A stretch of DNA of 64,000 bases from JBCCSZ01 sp039821145 (GTDB lineage: Bacteria; Bacteroidota; Bacteroidia; Chitinophagales; Saprospiraceae), in the NCBI GenBank assembly GCA_039821145.1, contig JBCBOS010000031.1:40097-104096 (forward strand), read 5' to 3'. Positions 26,196 through 36,505 of the stretch are shown one piece after another; the stretch's first letter is position 1; each line of letters starts with the position of its first letter. A model generated the notes under the pieces. That model saw nothing but the letters and a program-made list of their open reading frames with translations, had not been told where the DNA came from and ran no database searches. The position numbers and the translations under genes are program-made.

Positions 26196-28412
26196 ATGTA
26201 CTGCCAAAAAAAACAATCCAGCATTGTCTGGACTACCCTTGTTGTTGTTATGCTGTGGAGCTTGGCTTTCTCACCCCGCTCCTTTGCTCAATCACCAAGT
26301 CTCCAACCACTGGATGACATTCCTTTTTATATAGACAGCAGCCAAACGCTTGCCAACCCCTTGACGGGAGGACTGGCCATGCCGCAGTTCAGCAATTACG
26401 ACCTCGATAGGGACGGCATGGATGATCTGCTTGTCTTTGATCGAATTGGAACCAAGTGGCTCCCCTTTCTCAAAAATCCAACTACAGGCGAATACAAATA
26501 CGCCCCCCAATACGAATCCATCTTTCCCAAACTCACCAACTTTGCCCTGCTCAAGGACTTTGACGGCGATGGGATACGCGACATTTTCACCAGCTACAGC
26601 GAACTGGGCGCACAGGCCTCCATACTGGTTTACAAAGGATATGAAGAAGATGGACGGCGATGGTTCGAAAATTTTGAATACAACAGTGGTGATCCGGAAG
26701 AGCCCATTCTCGAATGTCATGCCTTCGACATCCCAGCCTTTGAGGACATCAATGGCGATGGAGACCTCGACCTCATGTTTTTCCCCACCGTTGGTCTCCA
26801 CATTTACTATTACGAGAACCAGTCCATCGAAATGGGCTACGGCCTCGACAGCATCATCTACCAATTGACGGACAACTGCTGGGGCCGCATCGCATATGGC
26901 CTCAACAACATCGAACTCGACGTTTGCGAAGACAGCATACGCTCAGGTGGCGCTTCTTCCCGGACTGGGGTCTGCCTCGGTTCTTTGCTGTTGGCCATCG
27001 ACAAAGATGGCGATGGCGACAAGGATGTTCTTTTCAGCGCCCTGACTGATACCTATCTGTCTCTCCTCCTGCAAGACCAAGCCAGGGTGTACGAGACTGA
27101 TAGAGAATTCATCGTAGACGATATGGGAGAATTGCCCTACTTTCCGGCGGCCTTTCTGGTCAACATCAATGAGGATGAGTTGCCCGATCTTTGTGTCTCC
27201 TCCAATCGCCAAGCAGAAGTTTTGTCTGGTTCTACCGAAGATCGCTTTCTCTATTTTGTCAATACAGGAACCGCTCAACAACCGAGTTTTGAGTTGCAGG
27301 ATGAGTCCTTTTTAGTCAGACAAAGCCTGGACGAAGGCTTCCGGTCGAGTATTGCTACGCTGGATTACAACCACGATGGCCTCACCGATATTGTCATTGC
27401 AGGCAATTATGGCAATCCATTTTACACCTACAAATCGAGCCTGGTATTGTACGAAAACATCGGTACGCCCAGCTCTCCTGCCTACCGATTGGTAGATACG
27501 GACTTTGGGCGCCTGGATCAATTCAATTTCAAAGCCATCCATCCCACTTTCGGAGATGTAGACCAGGATGGAGATGACGACCTGCTGATTGGCACTTATT
27601 TGGGAGACCTCCACTATTTTGAAAATGTAGCGGCCAGCAACAGGGCGCCCATCTATCGCTTTATACCATCCTTGCTCGACGATTTCAAAACCAGCTTTTA
27701 CAGTCGCCCACAATTGGTGGACCTGGATGGGGACGGCAAAAAGGATGTCCTTCTCGGTTCGTCCAACGGTCCGATCAGCTGGCTGAAAAACGAATCCATT
27801 CCAGGATCGCCTTCCTTTTCTTTGAAACAGGAAAATTTGGGCGAGCTCTACCAAGGTACTTTTGGAATAGAAAGTTGTCCGTTTGTTTTTGCCAATCCTT
27901 CCGGCCAAGGCCAAAGTCTATTGGTAGGGACCAAAGATGGAAGCATCGACTACTATCCAGAGTTTCATACCCAAGCGGGCGTGGCCTACCAACTGGCAAC
28001 TCCACAATACGGAGGCATCCAAGTGGGAACAGCTCCAACCCCTCATCTGGCCGATCTCAATGCAGATGGTCAGCTGGAACTTCTTTTGGGCAACGAAAGA
28101 GGAGGTCTGAACATCTACTCCCAAGACATCAGTTTGTCCAGTCAGCAAACGGCCACTGATGCCACAGCCTTTGCAATCATCTACCCCAATCCGGCAGACG
28201 ATTGGATAAAAATCGAGCTGAAATCAGGCGAGCTTGAAAATATTACCATATCTTTGATCAACTCCATTGGTCAAAAGACCCTTTCTCTCCAAAATCTCCA
28301 TCCTACGCATAAGCCCATCAACATCGACACCCGTTCTCTGAGTCCGGGAATCTATGTCTGTAACATATCCACAAAAAATTTTCAATTCAGTCAAAAGCTA
28401 TTGATACGATGA
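26196..28412 (+). CDS. T9SS surface protein with FG-GAP/VCBS repeats
   Basis: A ~738-residue exported protein. The start at 26196 gives a basic N-terminus and signal peptide; an upstream ATG at 26163 adds 11 charged residues and is less likely. The body holds about seven DxDGDG-type calcium-binding FG-GAP/VCBS units (for example FDGDGIRD, INGDGDLD, KDGDGDKD and LDGDGKKD), typical of a seven-bladed integrin-like propeller. The final ~80 residues from YPNPADDW are a T9SS type A sorting domain. It is probably surface-attached and used for binding glycans or proteins. It precedes an even larger surface protein on the same strand, 63 bases away, so the two may be expressed together. Confidence 0.75.
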   Translation: MYCQKKQSSIVWTTLVVVMLWSLAFSPRSFAQSPSLQPLDDIPFYIDSSQTLANPLTGGLAMPQFSNYDLDRDGMDDLLVFDRIGTKWLPFLKNPTTGEYKYAPQYESIFPKLTNFALLKDFDGDGIRDIFTSYSELGAQASILVYKGYEEDGRRWFENFEYNSGDPEEPILECHAFDIPAFEDINGDGDLDLMFFPTVGLHIYYYENQSIEMGYGLDSIIYQLTDNCWGRIAYGLNNIELDVCEDSIRSGGASSRTGVCLGSLLLAIDKDGDGDKDVLFSALTDTYLSLLLQDQARVYETDREFIVDDMGELPYFPAAFLVNINEDELPDLCVSSNRQAEVLSGSTEDRFLYFVNTGTAQQPSFELQDESFLVRQSLDEGFRSSIATLDYNHDGLTDIVIAGNYGNPFYTYKSSLVLYENIGTPSSPAYRLVDTDFGRLDQFNFKAIHPTFGDVDQDGDDDLLIGTYLGDLHYFENVAASNRAPIYRFIPSLLDDFKTSFYSRPQLVDLDGDGKKDVLLGSSNGPISWLKNESIPGSPSFSLKQENLGELYQGTFGIESCPFVFANPSGQGQSLLVGTKDGSIDYYPEFHTQAGVAYQLATPQYGGIQVGTAPTPHLADLNADGQLELLLGNERGGLNIYSQDISLSSQQTATDATAFAIIYPNPADDWIKIELKSGELENITISLINSIGQKTLSLQNLHPTHKPINIDTRSLSPGIYVCNISTKNFQFSQKLLIR

Positions 28413-28475
28413 CGATCTGAGCCGATCTACCTGGCTTGGGCGCTGCAATGGTTCTAAAGGTTCAAACTAAAAACT

Positions 28476-31400
28476 ATGTTAATGTCCTATTTCTACCCTC
28501 CCAAACTGATTCGAAAAATCGCTCTCTATCTGCTGCCCCTCTTCCTAGGGCTGCTGGTCTCCTTTGAGGCTGCAGCCTGCGATGGTTCTGGCTTTACCGT
28601 CGATGCCATTGTGGACAATGGAGATGGAACCTACACCCTCACAGTCACCGTTACCCTTGCCGGAGTCGACTGGGTAGGTGGTACTTTTGGAGGTTCAAGA
28701 GGCTTTTATTTCAATACTGATCGACCCGTCGTCAGCGTAACCCCTCCCAGCTTTACCAGCGCCAATGGCACCACCCTGCCAGCTGTTGTGGGAGGCAACA
28801 ACATCAACTGGGGAAATCCAGGAGGTGGCCCCTTCTTCGTCGGCCCCATGGACAACACCCAATCGTTTACCTTCAACGTCGTCGTCAGCGGCCGCCCAAC
28901 GACCTGGACGGGAGGCGGACAGGAGGAAAACAATTGTGTGTATACAGGCAACTTTCCCTGCCCATTGCCAACCTTGACATTGCTGCAGGGCGACCAATTC
29001 ATTTGCGAGGGAGAAATCGTTGTCCTCTCCGTCGATGCACAAGGAGCACAAAACGTCATCTGGTCCACAGGTGAAACTGGGACATCCATTGCCGTTTCTC
29101 CCACCATGACAACCACCTATACAGTGACGGCCACCAATGAGTGTGGATCAGTGGACGAATCAGTGACCATCAACATCAACCCACGGCCCTCTCTCTTTCC
29201 AACTTTCGATATGCTGGACATTTGCCCAGGCGATACGGTTGTGTTGGAGGTAATCACAGACTTTGTGGATAATATCAACTGGAGCCCTCCCATCGGCAAC
29301 AGCCCAATTGTACAGGTCAGCCCCACGACTTCTACCCTTTACACCATGATCGGAAGCAATGATTGTGGACAAGAATCGGTGGACATCATGGTAAATGTCC
29401 TCCCCGATCCGACCGTCATCCCCATCAACCCACTAACCCAATTGTGCATTGGTGAGTCGGTCTCTTTGGATGCCTTGGTGGACTTTGGGGACATCATTTT
29501 TTGGTCCAACGGAGGAAGCAATACCGAAAACAATGTCGTTACCCCAACTTCTTCGACTACTTATACCATTTTTGTTGGCAATTCCTGTGGAGTCGATTCC
29601 GCTGATTTTGAGGTACTGGTAGACTCCCTGCCAGAAATCACCTCCATCAATCCAGACATCGACATCTGTCCTGGACAAACAGTTGACCTCGCCGCCACTG
29701 CCACCAATGCCAACACTTACATCTGGACGCCGGGTGGCAGCACCGATAGCACAACCACCGTCACCCCCACTGATACGACCACCTATTCGCTGATTGCCAC
29801 CAATGACTGCGGACAAGATACAGCAGACGTCACGGTCAACATCTTGCCAGACATATTGGAGACCATCAATCTGGAAGCCTGTCCTGGTGCCACGGCCTCT
29901 TTCAACGGCCAAGACCTCAATCCCAATACCAGCACAGACTTTTCTTTTACCAGCCGGGCCGGTTGCGATTCCATCATCACGGTCGTTGTCGATGAATTGC
30001 CAGACTTTTCGGAAAGCATCACCCTGCAGGCTTGCCGGGGCAGCTCAGTTACCTACGATGGCCGACCGCTGCAGCCCAATACCGTCACCACCTTCACCTT
30101 CCAAGCCTTCAACGGCTGTGACTCTGTGATCACCGTAACGGTCGATGAGGTAGCCACCTTTACCTCCACCCTCGATCTGGCTGCTTGCCCAGGGGAGACG
30201 GTTCCCTACAACAACCAAGATCTATCGGTCAATACCAGCCAAGATTTCCAGTTTTTGGCGAGCAACGGCTGTGACTCCATCGTCACGGTCAACGTCGATG
30301 AGTTGCCGACTTTTGCAGTCGATCTGCAGCTCAATGCCTGCGAAGGAGGAACCGTGGCTTACAATGGCCAAGACCTCAATCCAAATACCAGTACAGACTT
30401 CACCTTCCAAGCCCGCAACGGCTGTGATTCAGTGGTGACGGTGATGGTAACAGAAATTCCAACACTGACGTCTTCCCTGTCACTGGCAACCTGCCCGGGG
30501 ACCACCGTGAGTTACAACGGCCAAGACCTCAACCCAAATACCAGCACAGACTTTACGCTGCAGGCTCGGACTGGTTGTGATTCCATCGTCACAGTCGTCG
30601 TCGATGAGTTGCCCACCTTTGCTTCCGATTTGAACCTGGTAGCTTGCTCCAATGAGACTGTCGACTACAATGGTCAATCTTTGTCACCCAATACCAGTAC
30701 GCCCTTTACCCTGCGGGCTGCCAATGGTTGTGATTCCGTCGTCACGGTCATCGTCAATGAGGCACTTACCTTTACTTCTGACCTGACACTACAAGCTTGC
30801 GAAAACGGCACTGTGGCCTACAATGGCCAAGACCTCAACCCAAATACAACGACGCCATTCCTCCTCACAGCAGCCAACGGCTGTGACTCCACAGTAACGG
30901 TTCGAGTAGACGAAGTGGGGACCATCAATACTTCTCTGACTTTGGAGACTTGCCCAGGAGGAACTGCCTCCTACAATGGCCAAGACCTCAATGTCAATAC
31001 CGTGACGCCCTTCACCTTCACAGCGCGCAGTGGTTGCGATTCCATCGTGACAGTCACAGTAGACGAGATTCAAAACTTTACTTCTAGCCTGACGCTGGAA
31101 GCTTGCGCCGGAGAATCGGCAACCTACAACGGCCAAGACCTCAATCCAAATACCACAACGCCCTTTACCTTTACTGCCACCAATGGCTGTGACTCCATCG
31201 TCTCTGTGACCGTGGATGAACTGCCCACTTTCACCTCCGACTTGATGCTCGAAGCCTGTGAGGGTACAACGATCGATTACAACGGACAGACATTGCTTCC
31301 CAACAGCACGACGCCATTCACTTTTGCGGCGCGCAACGGTTGTGATTCGGTGGTAACTGTGATTGTCGATGAGCTGTTGGATGTAACGGCCAGCCTCACG

Positions 31401-34400
31401 CTGGAAACTTGTACTGGCACCACCATCGCTTTCAACGGACAAGACCTCAATCCGGGAAGCAGTACAGATTTTGCCTTTGTGGCGGCCAACGGCTGTGATT
31501 CCACCCTCACGGTGATCGTCGATGAACTGATGATCTTTGCCTCTGATTTGCAATTGCAGACCTGCCCCAATACTCCTGTCAGTTACAATGGCCAATCGCT
31601 CGATCCAAATACGACAACGCCTTTCACTTTCCGGGCAGTCAACGGTTGCGATTCCATCGTCACGGTCTTTGTGGAGGAGATCAGCACCTTTAGCTCAACC
31701 CTCGATTTGGAGACTTGCGCTGGAACGACCATCGACTACAATGGCCAGAGCCTACAGCCCAATAGCTCCACTGATTTCAACCTCTCTGCCATCAATGGCT
31801 GCGATTCTGTCGTGACGGTCAATGTAGCAGAGTTGCCTGTATTCAGCTCTGATGTGGTACTGGAAGCCTGCGAAGGAACAACCGTCGATTACGATGGCCA
31901 GCCCTTGCAACCTGGTAGCAGTACGAACTTTACGCTGAGAGCCATCAATGGCTGTGATTCTGTTGTCACCGTACAAGTCGATGAGTTGTTTGACCAAACG
32001 GCCAGCCTCACACTGGAAGCCTGCACAGGAACCACCGTCGACTTCAACGGACAAACACTGGCTCCGGCCTCTAGTACTGACTTCAACTTCACAGCGGCCA
32101 ATGGTTGTGACTCGACCCTGACTGTCATCGTAGATGAGTTGGATGTATTTGCCTCTACTTTGACATTGCGTACCTGTCCCAATACGCCAATCGACTACGA
32201 TGGTCAGTCCCTGCAACCCAACAGCGTAACAGACGTCACCTTTGTGGCGCGCAACGGTTGCGATTCTACGGTCACTGTCACCGTCAATGAGGTGGCAGAG
32301 ATTTCTGAAACCTTGGAATTTGAGGCCTGTAGCGGGACCACCATCGATTACAATGGCCAGACCTTGCTACCTGGAGAAACAGCTCGTTTTACCTTCTCCG
32401 CCACCAATGGTTGTGACTCAAATGTCACGGTCAACGTCACTGAGTTGTTCCCCTCCCAATTTGGGGTGGATTTTGAAATTTGCAGCGGTACGACGGCTGA
32501 TTACAATGGCCAAACACTACAACCCAACACCACCACCGATTTCACTTTCGTGGCGAGCAATGGCTGCGACTCCGTGGTGACAGTAACAGTTGATGAATTG
32601 CCTGTCTTCGATGAACAAGTCGATTTGCAGACCTGTCGGGGAAGTACGGTCACCTTCAATGGCCAAACACTGCAGCCCGGCAGCTCCACGGTTTTCTCAT
32701 TCACAACCATCAACGGCTGTGATTCCACCATACTGGTAGAAGTCGAAGAGGTGGCAACCTTTACCTCCATCCTCGACCTGCAAGCTTGTACCGGCAACAG
32801 TGTCACATACAGAGGCCAAAATCTGAACGCTGGCTCTTCTACGCCCTTTACCTTGGTCGCTTCCAATGGCTGCGATTCCATCGTCACAGTGGTGGTAGAA
32901 GAATTGACCAACTTTACCTCCGACTTGGCTCTCGAAGTTTGCCAGGGCAGCACCATCACCTACGACGGCATGGTCCTGCAAGCCGGAGCGATGATGCCCT
33001 TCTCTTTCGTAGCGCAAAACGGCTGTGACTCGACGGTCAATGTCAGCGTGGATGAATTGCCCACTTTTGACGAAGAGGTGATGTTGTCTACCTGTACAGG
33101 AACCACCATCGAATTCGACGGTCAGACGCTGCAGCCCAATTCCAGAACACCTTTCAACTACACGGCGATCAATGGCTGCGATTCGGTCGTAACGGTCATC
33201 GTGGATGAGTTGAGCATCTTCAGTTCAAACCTTCAATTGCAAGCTTGTGCCAGCAGCACGGCAGTCTACAATGGCTCCGTATTGCAACCCGGCTCTACCA
33301 CGTCCTTTAACTTGACGGCCCGCAACGGTTGCGACTCGGTTGTCACGGTTTTTGTGGAGAGCTTGCCCGAGTTTGCGACTGACGAATTGCTACAGACCTG
33401 CGACGGCACGACGGCAACCTACAATGGCTCCGTCCTGCAACCTGGCTCGGTCACTCCTTTTACCCTGACATCTATTGGTGGCTGTGACTCTGTGGTCACT
33501 GTGACTGTAGAGGAATTGCCGACCTTCAGTTCGACCCTGCAATTGCAAACCTGTGCCGATGAGCCTGCCTTCTACAACAATACCAGTTTGGAGCCTTTCT
33601 CCATCACGGATTTCACCCTGACTGCCCGGAATGGCTGCGATTCAGTCGTGACAGTATTTGTCACCGATGTCATTCCTCTGTCTACCTCCGAAGAATCTGT
33701 TACGATTTGCTTTGGGGACTCTCTGTTGGCTTTTGGCTCCTACGTGCGCCAGCCTGGTACCTATTCTGGTACCTTCCTCAATGCTGCAGGTTGCGATTCT
33801 ACGCACACCATCCTTTTGGAGGTATTGCCCGAATTGGTGTTGAGTTTGGATGGAGAAAACAGTTGTGCCAACGAGGCCAGTGGCAGTGTCATTGCCAGCG
33901 TGCGCGGAGGCGAAATGCCATACAGATATTTGTGGGACAATGGGCAAACGGAGGCGAGTCTTTCCAACATCCCATCCGGCAGCTATCGCCTGACGGTGAC
34001 GGACAATCTCGGTTGTGAAAACATTCAGGACATCACCATCGACGACTACAGCATCGACTTGGAGACCTTGCCACAGGATGTGAGTTGCTTTGGATTCAGT
34101 GACGGACTGGTGGACTTCCCCAATGCCGACCCCAATTGGCTGTTCAGCCTGGACGGAACCAACTTCGGCCCACCGGGTAGCCTGGGAGGCTTATCGGCTG
34201 GCACCTATCAGGTATTCATCCAAGACGAAAACAACTGCTTGTACCAAGAACGCTTTGTCATTGACCAGCCTGCTCTGCTGATTGTCAGTTTGCCCAAAGA
34301 TACCTTGATCACACTCGGCAATGATTTGATTTTGTACACCAATACCAATGGCCAGGGCAACTTGACCTATGAGTGGACACCAGAGACAGACCTGGATTGC

Positions 34401-34811
34401 TCCGACTGTCCCGATCCGTTGGCGGCGCCACTGCAAACGACCCTGTACAAGCTCACCATCATCGACGAAAACGATTGCATTGCCGAGGACGAGATCAATG
34501 TCGTGGTTCGCAACGATTTCAAAGTATACATTCCCAATGCCTTCAGCCCGGATGGCAACAACGTCAATGATGTCTTTATGATTTTCAGTGATGAGTCGGT
34601 GGCCAAGGTCCACGAGCTGCGGATTTACTCTCGCTGGGGCAGTCAGCTCTTCGAAGTTCAGGACTTCCTGCCCAATGATCCACAATATGGCTGGGATGGT
34701 TCTTACAAGGGTCAGACGATGAATCCCGGCGTGTATGTCTACTACGCCTTGATAGAATTCAAGGATGGCAACACCAAGCAGTTCAAAGGAAGTGTCACCC
34801 TGGTGAAGTAA
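28476..34811 (+). CDS. Giant T9SS surface protein with 25 tandem 51-residue units and CHU_C terminus
   Basis: A 2111-residue exported protein. A signal peptide (~1-35) is followed by a cohesin/PKD-like N-terminal part and several Ig-like segments (~165-455). Residues ~466-1740 contain 25 tandem units of 51 residues with the pattern 'LxACxGTTxxYNGQxLxPNxxTxFxFxAxNGCDSxVTVxVDELPxF', then a degenerate 26th copy, an SprB-type repeat (~1790-1855) and a further Ig-like segment. The last ~95 residues, starting at YIPNAFSPDGN, are a gliding-motility-associated C-terminal (CHU_C, T9SS type B) domain. Two Cys per unit suggest disulfide-stapled modules. It is probably a long stalk adhesin. A strong terminator follows. 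Confidence 0.85.
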   Translation: MLMSYFYPPKLIRKIALYLLPLFLGLLVSFEAAACDGSGFTVDAIVDNGDGTYTLTVTVTLAGVDWVGGTFGGSRGFYFNTDRPVVSVTPPSFTSANGTTLPAVVGGNNINWGNPGGGPFFVGPMDNTQSFTFNVVVSGRPTTWTGGGQEENNCVYTGNFPCPLPTLTLLQGDQFICEGEIVVLSVDAQGAQNVIWSTGETGTSIAVSPTMTTTYTVTATNECGSVDESVTININPRPSLFPTFDMLDICPGDTVVLEVITDFVDNINWSPPIGNSPIVQVSPTTSTLYTMIGSNDCGQESVDIMVNVLPDPTVIPINPLTQLCIGESVSLDALVDFGDIIFWSNGGSNTENNVVTPTSSTTYTIFVGNSCGVDSADFEVLVDSLPEITSINPDIDICPGQTVDLAATATNANTYIWTPGGSTDSTTTVTPTDTTTYSLIATNDCGQDTADVTVNILPDILETINLEACPGATASFNGQDLNPNTSTDFSFTSRAGCDSIITVVVDELPDFSESITLQACRGSSVTYDGRPLQPNTVTTFTFQAFNGCDSVITVTVDEVATFTSTLDLAACPGETVPYNNQDLSVNTSQDFQFLASNGCDSIVTVNVDELPTFAVDLQLNACEGGTVAYNGQDLNPNTSTDFTFQARNGCDSVVTVMVTEIPTLTSSLSLATCPGTTVSYNGQDLNPNTSTDFTLQARTGCDSIVTVVVDELPTFASDLNLVACSNETVDYNGQSLSPNTSTPFTLRAANGCDSVVTVIVNEALTFTSDLTLQACENGTVAYNGQDLNPNTTTPFLLTAANGCDSTVTVRVDEVGTINTSLTLETCPGGTASYNGQDLNVNTVTPFTFTARSGCDSIVTVTVDEIQNFTSSLTLEACAGESATYNGQDLNPNTTTPFTFTATNGCDSIVSVTVDELPTFTSDLMLEACEGTTIDYNGQTLLPNSTTPFTFAARNGCDSVVTVIVDELLDVTASLTLETCTGTTIAFNGQDLNPGSSTDFAFVAANGCDSTLTVIVDELMIFASDLQLQTCPNTPVSYNGQSLDPNTTTPFTFRAVNGCDSIVTVFVEEISTFSSTLDLETCAGTTIDYNGQSLQPNSSTDFNLSAINGCDSVVTVNVAELPVFSSDVVLEACEGTTVDYDGQPLQPGSSTNFTLRAINGCDSVVTVQVDELFDQTASLTLEACTGTTVDFNGQTLAPASSTDFNFTAANGCDSTLTVIVDELDVFASTLTLRTCPNTPIDYDGQSLQPNSVTDVTFVARNGCDSTVTVTVNEVAEISETLEFEACSGTTIDYNGQTLLPGETARFTFSATNGCDSNVTVNVTELFPSQFGVDFEICSGTTADYNGQTLQPNTTTDFTFVASNGCDSVVTVTVDELPVFDEQVDLQTCRGSTVTFNGQTLQPGSSTVFSFTTINGCDSTILVEVEEVATFTSILDLQACTGNSVTYRGQNLNAGSSTPFTLVASNGCDSIVTVVVEELTNFTSDLALEVCQGSTITYDGMVLQAGAMMPFSFVAQNGCDSTVNVSVDELPTFDEEVMLSTCTGTTIEFDGQTLQPNSRTPFNYTAINGCDSVVTVIVDELSIFSSNLQLQACASSTAVYNGSVLQPGSTTSFNLTARNGCDSVVTVFVESLPEFATDELLQTCDGTTATYNGSVLQPGSVTPFTLTSIGGCDSVVTVTVEELPTFSSTLQLQTCADEPAFYNNTSLEPFSITDFTLTARNGCDSVVTVFVTDVIPLSTSEESVTICFGDSLLAFGSYVRQPGTYSGTFLNAAGCDSTHTILLEVLPELVLSLDGENSCANEASGSVIASVRGGEMPYRYLWDNGQTEASLSNIPSGSYRLTVTDNLGCENIQDITIDDYSIDLETLPQDVSCFGFSDGLVDFPNADPNWLFSLDGTNFGPPGSLGGLSAGTYQVFIQDENNCLYQERFVIDQPALLIVSLPKDTLITLGNDLILYTNTNGQGNLTYEWTPETDLDCSDCPDPLAAPLQTTLYKLTIIDENDCIAEDEINVVVRNDFKVYIPNAFSPDGNNVNDVFMIFSDESVAKVHELRIYSRWGSQLFEVQDFLPNDPQYGWDGSYKGQTMNPGVYVYYALIEFKDGNTKQFKGSVTLVK
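29871..33695 (+). repeat. 25 tandem coding repeats of 153 bp
   Basis: The Leu codon opening the first unit (29871) and that of the 25th (33543) are exactly 24 x 153 bases apart. The units differ at many synonymous sites, but the GGCTGTGAC-like core for NGCDS recurs in every unit. Confidence 0.9.
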
Positions 34812-34831
34812 GAGTTTGAGATCGCCAACAT

Positions 34832-34869
34832 AAAAAGGCCGAAATCAGTTGTTGATTTCGGCCTTTTTT
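34832..34869 (+). terminator. Strong terminator after the giant surface gene
   Basis: AAAAAGGCCGAAATCA pairs with TGATTTCGGCCTTTTT around a five-base loop, ending in a T-run. It is also usable on the minus strand by the anti-sigma-like gene. Confidence 0.9.
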
Positions 34870-34891
34870 GATGGCTTGTTTTTGCGTTGAT

Positions 34892-35419
34892 TTACAAACT
34901 TCGTTCTCTTGTATTGCGATCTTTTTCGAGGCTGTCTGTCGCACCAGACTGGCTTTGGTTTTTCACATCGGGCCGGACTTCAGAGCGATTGCCAGTGCGG
35001 GTGTGGTTGAGCTTTTCAGAGACAGCGTGTTGCAAGCGAAACCGCTGGGATGCTCTTCCCTCCCGAATGGGATCATCCAGTTGTTGGTGATGCCGTTGTG
35101 AAATCTGCACAATGCGATACATCTGCTGATTTTCATCTACATCCTGAGAAAGATATTCCCACGACTGTGGCACCTGTTCTGCAACGGCCAAATCGGTCTT
35201 TTGGGTACTTGGCAACCAAAGCCCAATGGCTGTCAGCAAGACAAAAAGAGCGGCGATGGCTGCCGCCAGGCGATACATCCGCACAACGGGGCGTTGGCTT
35301 CGATTTCGGCGGGCATCCAAGCGACTTTCCAGGCGCTTCCAACTGTTTGCCGGAGGTGCCTCGTGCAGTTTGTGTTCGTTTTCGCGAAACAGGTCTGATA
35401 AATCATCCCAGGATTTCAT
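34892..35419 (-). CDS. Putative anti-sigma factor (single-pass membrane protein)
   Basis: A 175-residue protein. The N-terminal ~35 residues (DDLFRE..LHEAPPANSWKRLESRL) match the cytosolic anti-sigma start common in Bacteroidota. A single membrane helix (~50-70) and a charged periplasmic tail with no recognised domain follow. It is the third gene after the ECF sigma factor on the same strand, so it likely restrains that sigma factor. The assignment relies on the N-terminal pattern and position. Confidence 0.6.
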   Translation of the reverse strand: MKSWDDLSDLFRENEHKLHEAPPANSWKRLESRLDARRNRSQRPVVRMYRLAAAIAALFVLLTAIGLWLPSTQKTDLAVAEQVPQSWEYLSQDVDENQQMYRIVQISQRHHQQLDDPIREGRASQRFRLQHAVSEKLNHTRTGNRSEVRPDVKNQSQSGATDSLEKDRNTRERSL

Positions 35420-35473
35420 AGGTAAATCAGTTTATTGTCATGCAAATGAAATGGGCGAATCGATGCAATGGCA

Positions 35474-35911
35474 TCAATTGACAACCAATTCTACGGGATC
35501 GCACTGTCGTTTTCCAGGCGCCCCAAATCCGGCCTTGTCGCAGGTAATCTTACTTTCCGGACCTCCGATGTAGCAGATCACTTCTCTGTTGTCGTTGAAT
35601 ACTTCTGTGATCTGTTCCAAGCTCGGGCAGGTGACACAGGTGTTGATCATGTAGAGGTTTCTTCCCTCAAATACACAACGCAAAGCCCGCGTCTTGTCCG
35701 GATCTTTTTTGAGTACATCCGCTACCCATTGTGGCACGGGGATGTTGGTCTCTTTGCTCAGCTCGATGCTGGTCGATACCTCTTGCCCCTGAATGAGTTC
35801 ACTGGCTTTTTTGATGGTCGTACCACCAGTCGTACCATTGTTGGCATCATCTCCGCAGGCAGTCAACAGCAGCCCTAGTAAAAGCGGTATGAATAAAAAG
35901 GTTTTTCTCAT
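35474..35911 (-). CDS. Cys-rich lipoprotein between sigma and anti-sigma genes
   Basis: A 145-residue lipoprotein with lipobox LLTAC (Cys19) and an Asp/Gly/Thr-rich linker. A small domain of ~110 residues has six further Cys (in RCVFE, NTCVTCPS, VICYIG, ITCDK and RQCDP contexts), likely forming disulfides in the periplasm. I do not recognise the family. Its place between an ECF sigma factor and a putative anti-sigma factor suggests it is a sensor-side component or a target of the system. Confidence 0.6.
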   Translation of the reverse strand: MRKTFLFIPLLLGLLLTACGDDANNGTTGGTTIKKASELIQGQEVSTSIELSKETNIPVPQWVADVLKKDPDKTRALRCVFEGRNLYMINTCVTCPSLEQITEVFNDNREVICYIGGPESKITCDKAGFGAPGKRQCDPVELVVN

Positions 35912-35959
35912 TGTATTCGGTAATTTTTATTTAAAAATCAGTTCTTTTGCTTTTGGTCA

Positions 35960-36505
35960 TCACTCGCTTCCGACCCGGCCTCCCTCATTTTTGATCACCA
36001 TGGCTCTCAGGCGCTTTTTGGCCAGAATCAGCTGCGACTTTGAGGTGTTGATGCTGATGCCAAGCATGTCGGCAATTTCCCGATGCTTGTAGCCCTCGAT
36101 GACGTAGAGGTTGAAAATGGTCCGATAGCCCGGAGGCAAGTCGTTCAACAAACGCAGGATGTCTTGGGCAGCCAACTCGTCCTCTATGCTGGCCCGGTAC
36201 TGCATATCCATGTTGGGATGCAATTCGTCGGTCCATTGAAAGGGCTGTCTTTTGCGCAAAAACATCAAGGCTTCGTTTACCATGATCCTTCTGATCCAGC
36301 CTTCGAAACTACCATTCCCTTGATACTGTTGGATGTGGGTCAGCACTTTGTAGAAGCCGTCGATGAGCACATCTTCCGCATCCTCGCGCTTGCGCAGGTA
36401 CCGTCGACAAAGACCAAACATCTTTGGAGAATAGCGGTCGTAGAGCAATTGCTGTGCTTTCCTAACTCCTTTTTGACAAGCTTCTATGAGTTCCTTTTCT
36501 GACAC
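35960..36505 (-). CDS. ECF-type RNA polymerase sigma factor
   Basis: A 181-residue sigma-70 family protein. Region 2 is seen as YDRYSPKMFGLCRRYL and the DAEDVLIDGFYKVL segment. Region 4 is LPPGYRTIFNLYVIEGYKHREIADMLGIS with its helix-turn-helix. It is the first gene of a three-gene minus-strand unit with a lipoprotein and a putative anti-sigma factor (gaps of 48 and 54 bases). ECF sigma factors usually activate their own operon, but no obvious autoregulatory box is visible upstream. Confidence 0.9.
   Translation of the reverse strand: MSEKELIEACQKGVRKAQQLLYDRYSPKMFGLCRRYLRKREDAEDVLIDGFYKVLTHIQQYQGNGSFEGWIRRIMVNEALMFLRKRQPFQWTDELHPNMDMQYRASIEDELAAQDILRLLNDLPPGYRTIFNLYVIEGYKHREIADMLGISINTSKSQLILAKKRLRAMVIKNEGGRVGSE

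Noticed and set aside
29871..33695. Regular 153-bp repeat that could be mistaken for a CRISPR-like array
   Set aside because: Period is too long, units are coding in one open frame with synonymous divergence, and there are no unique spacers.
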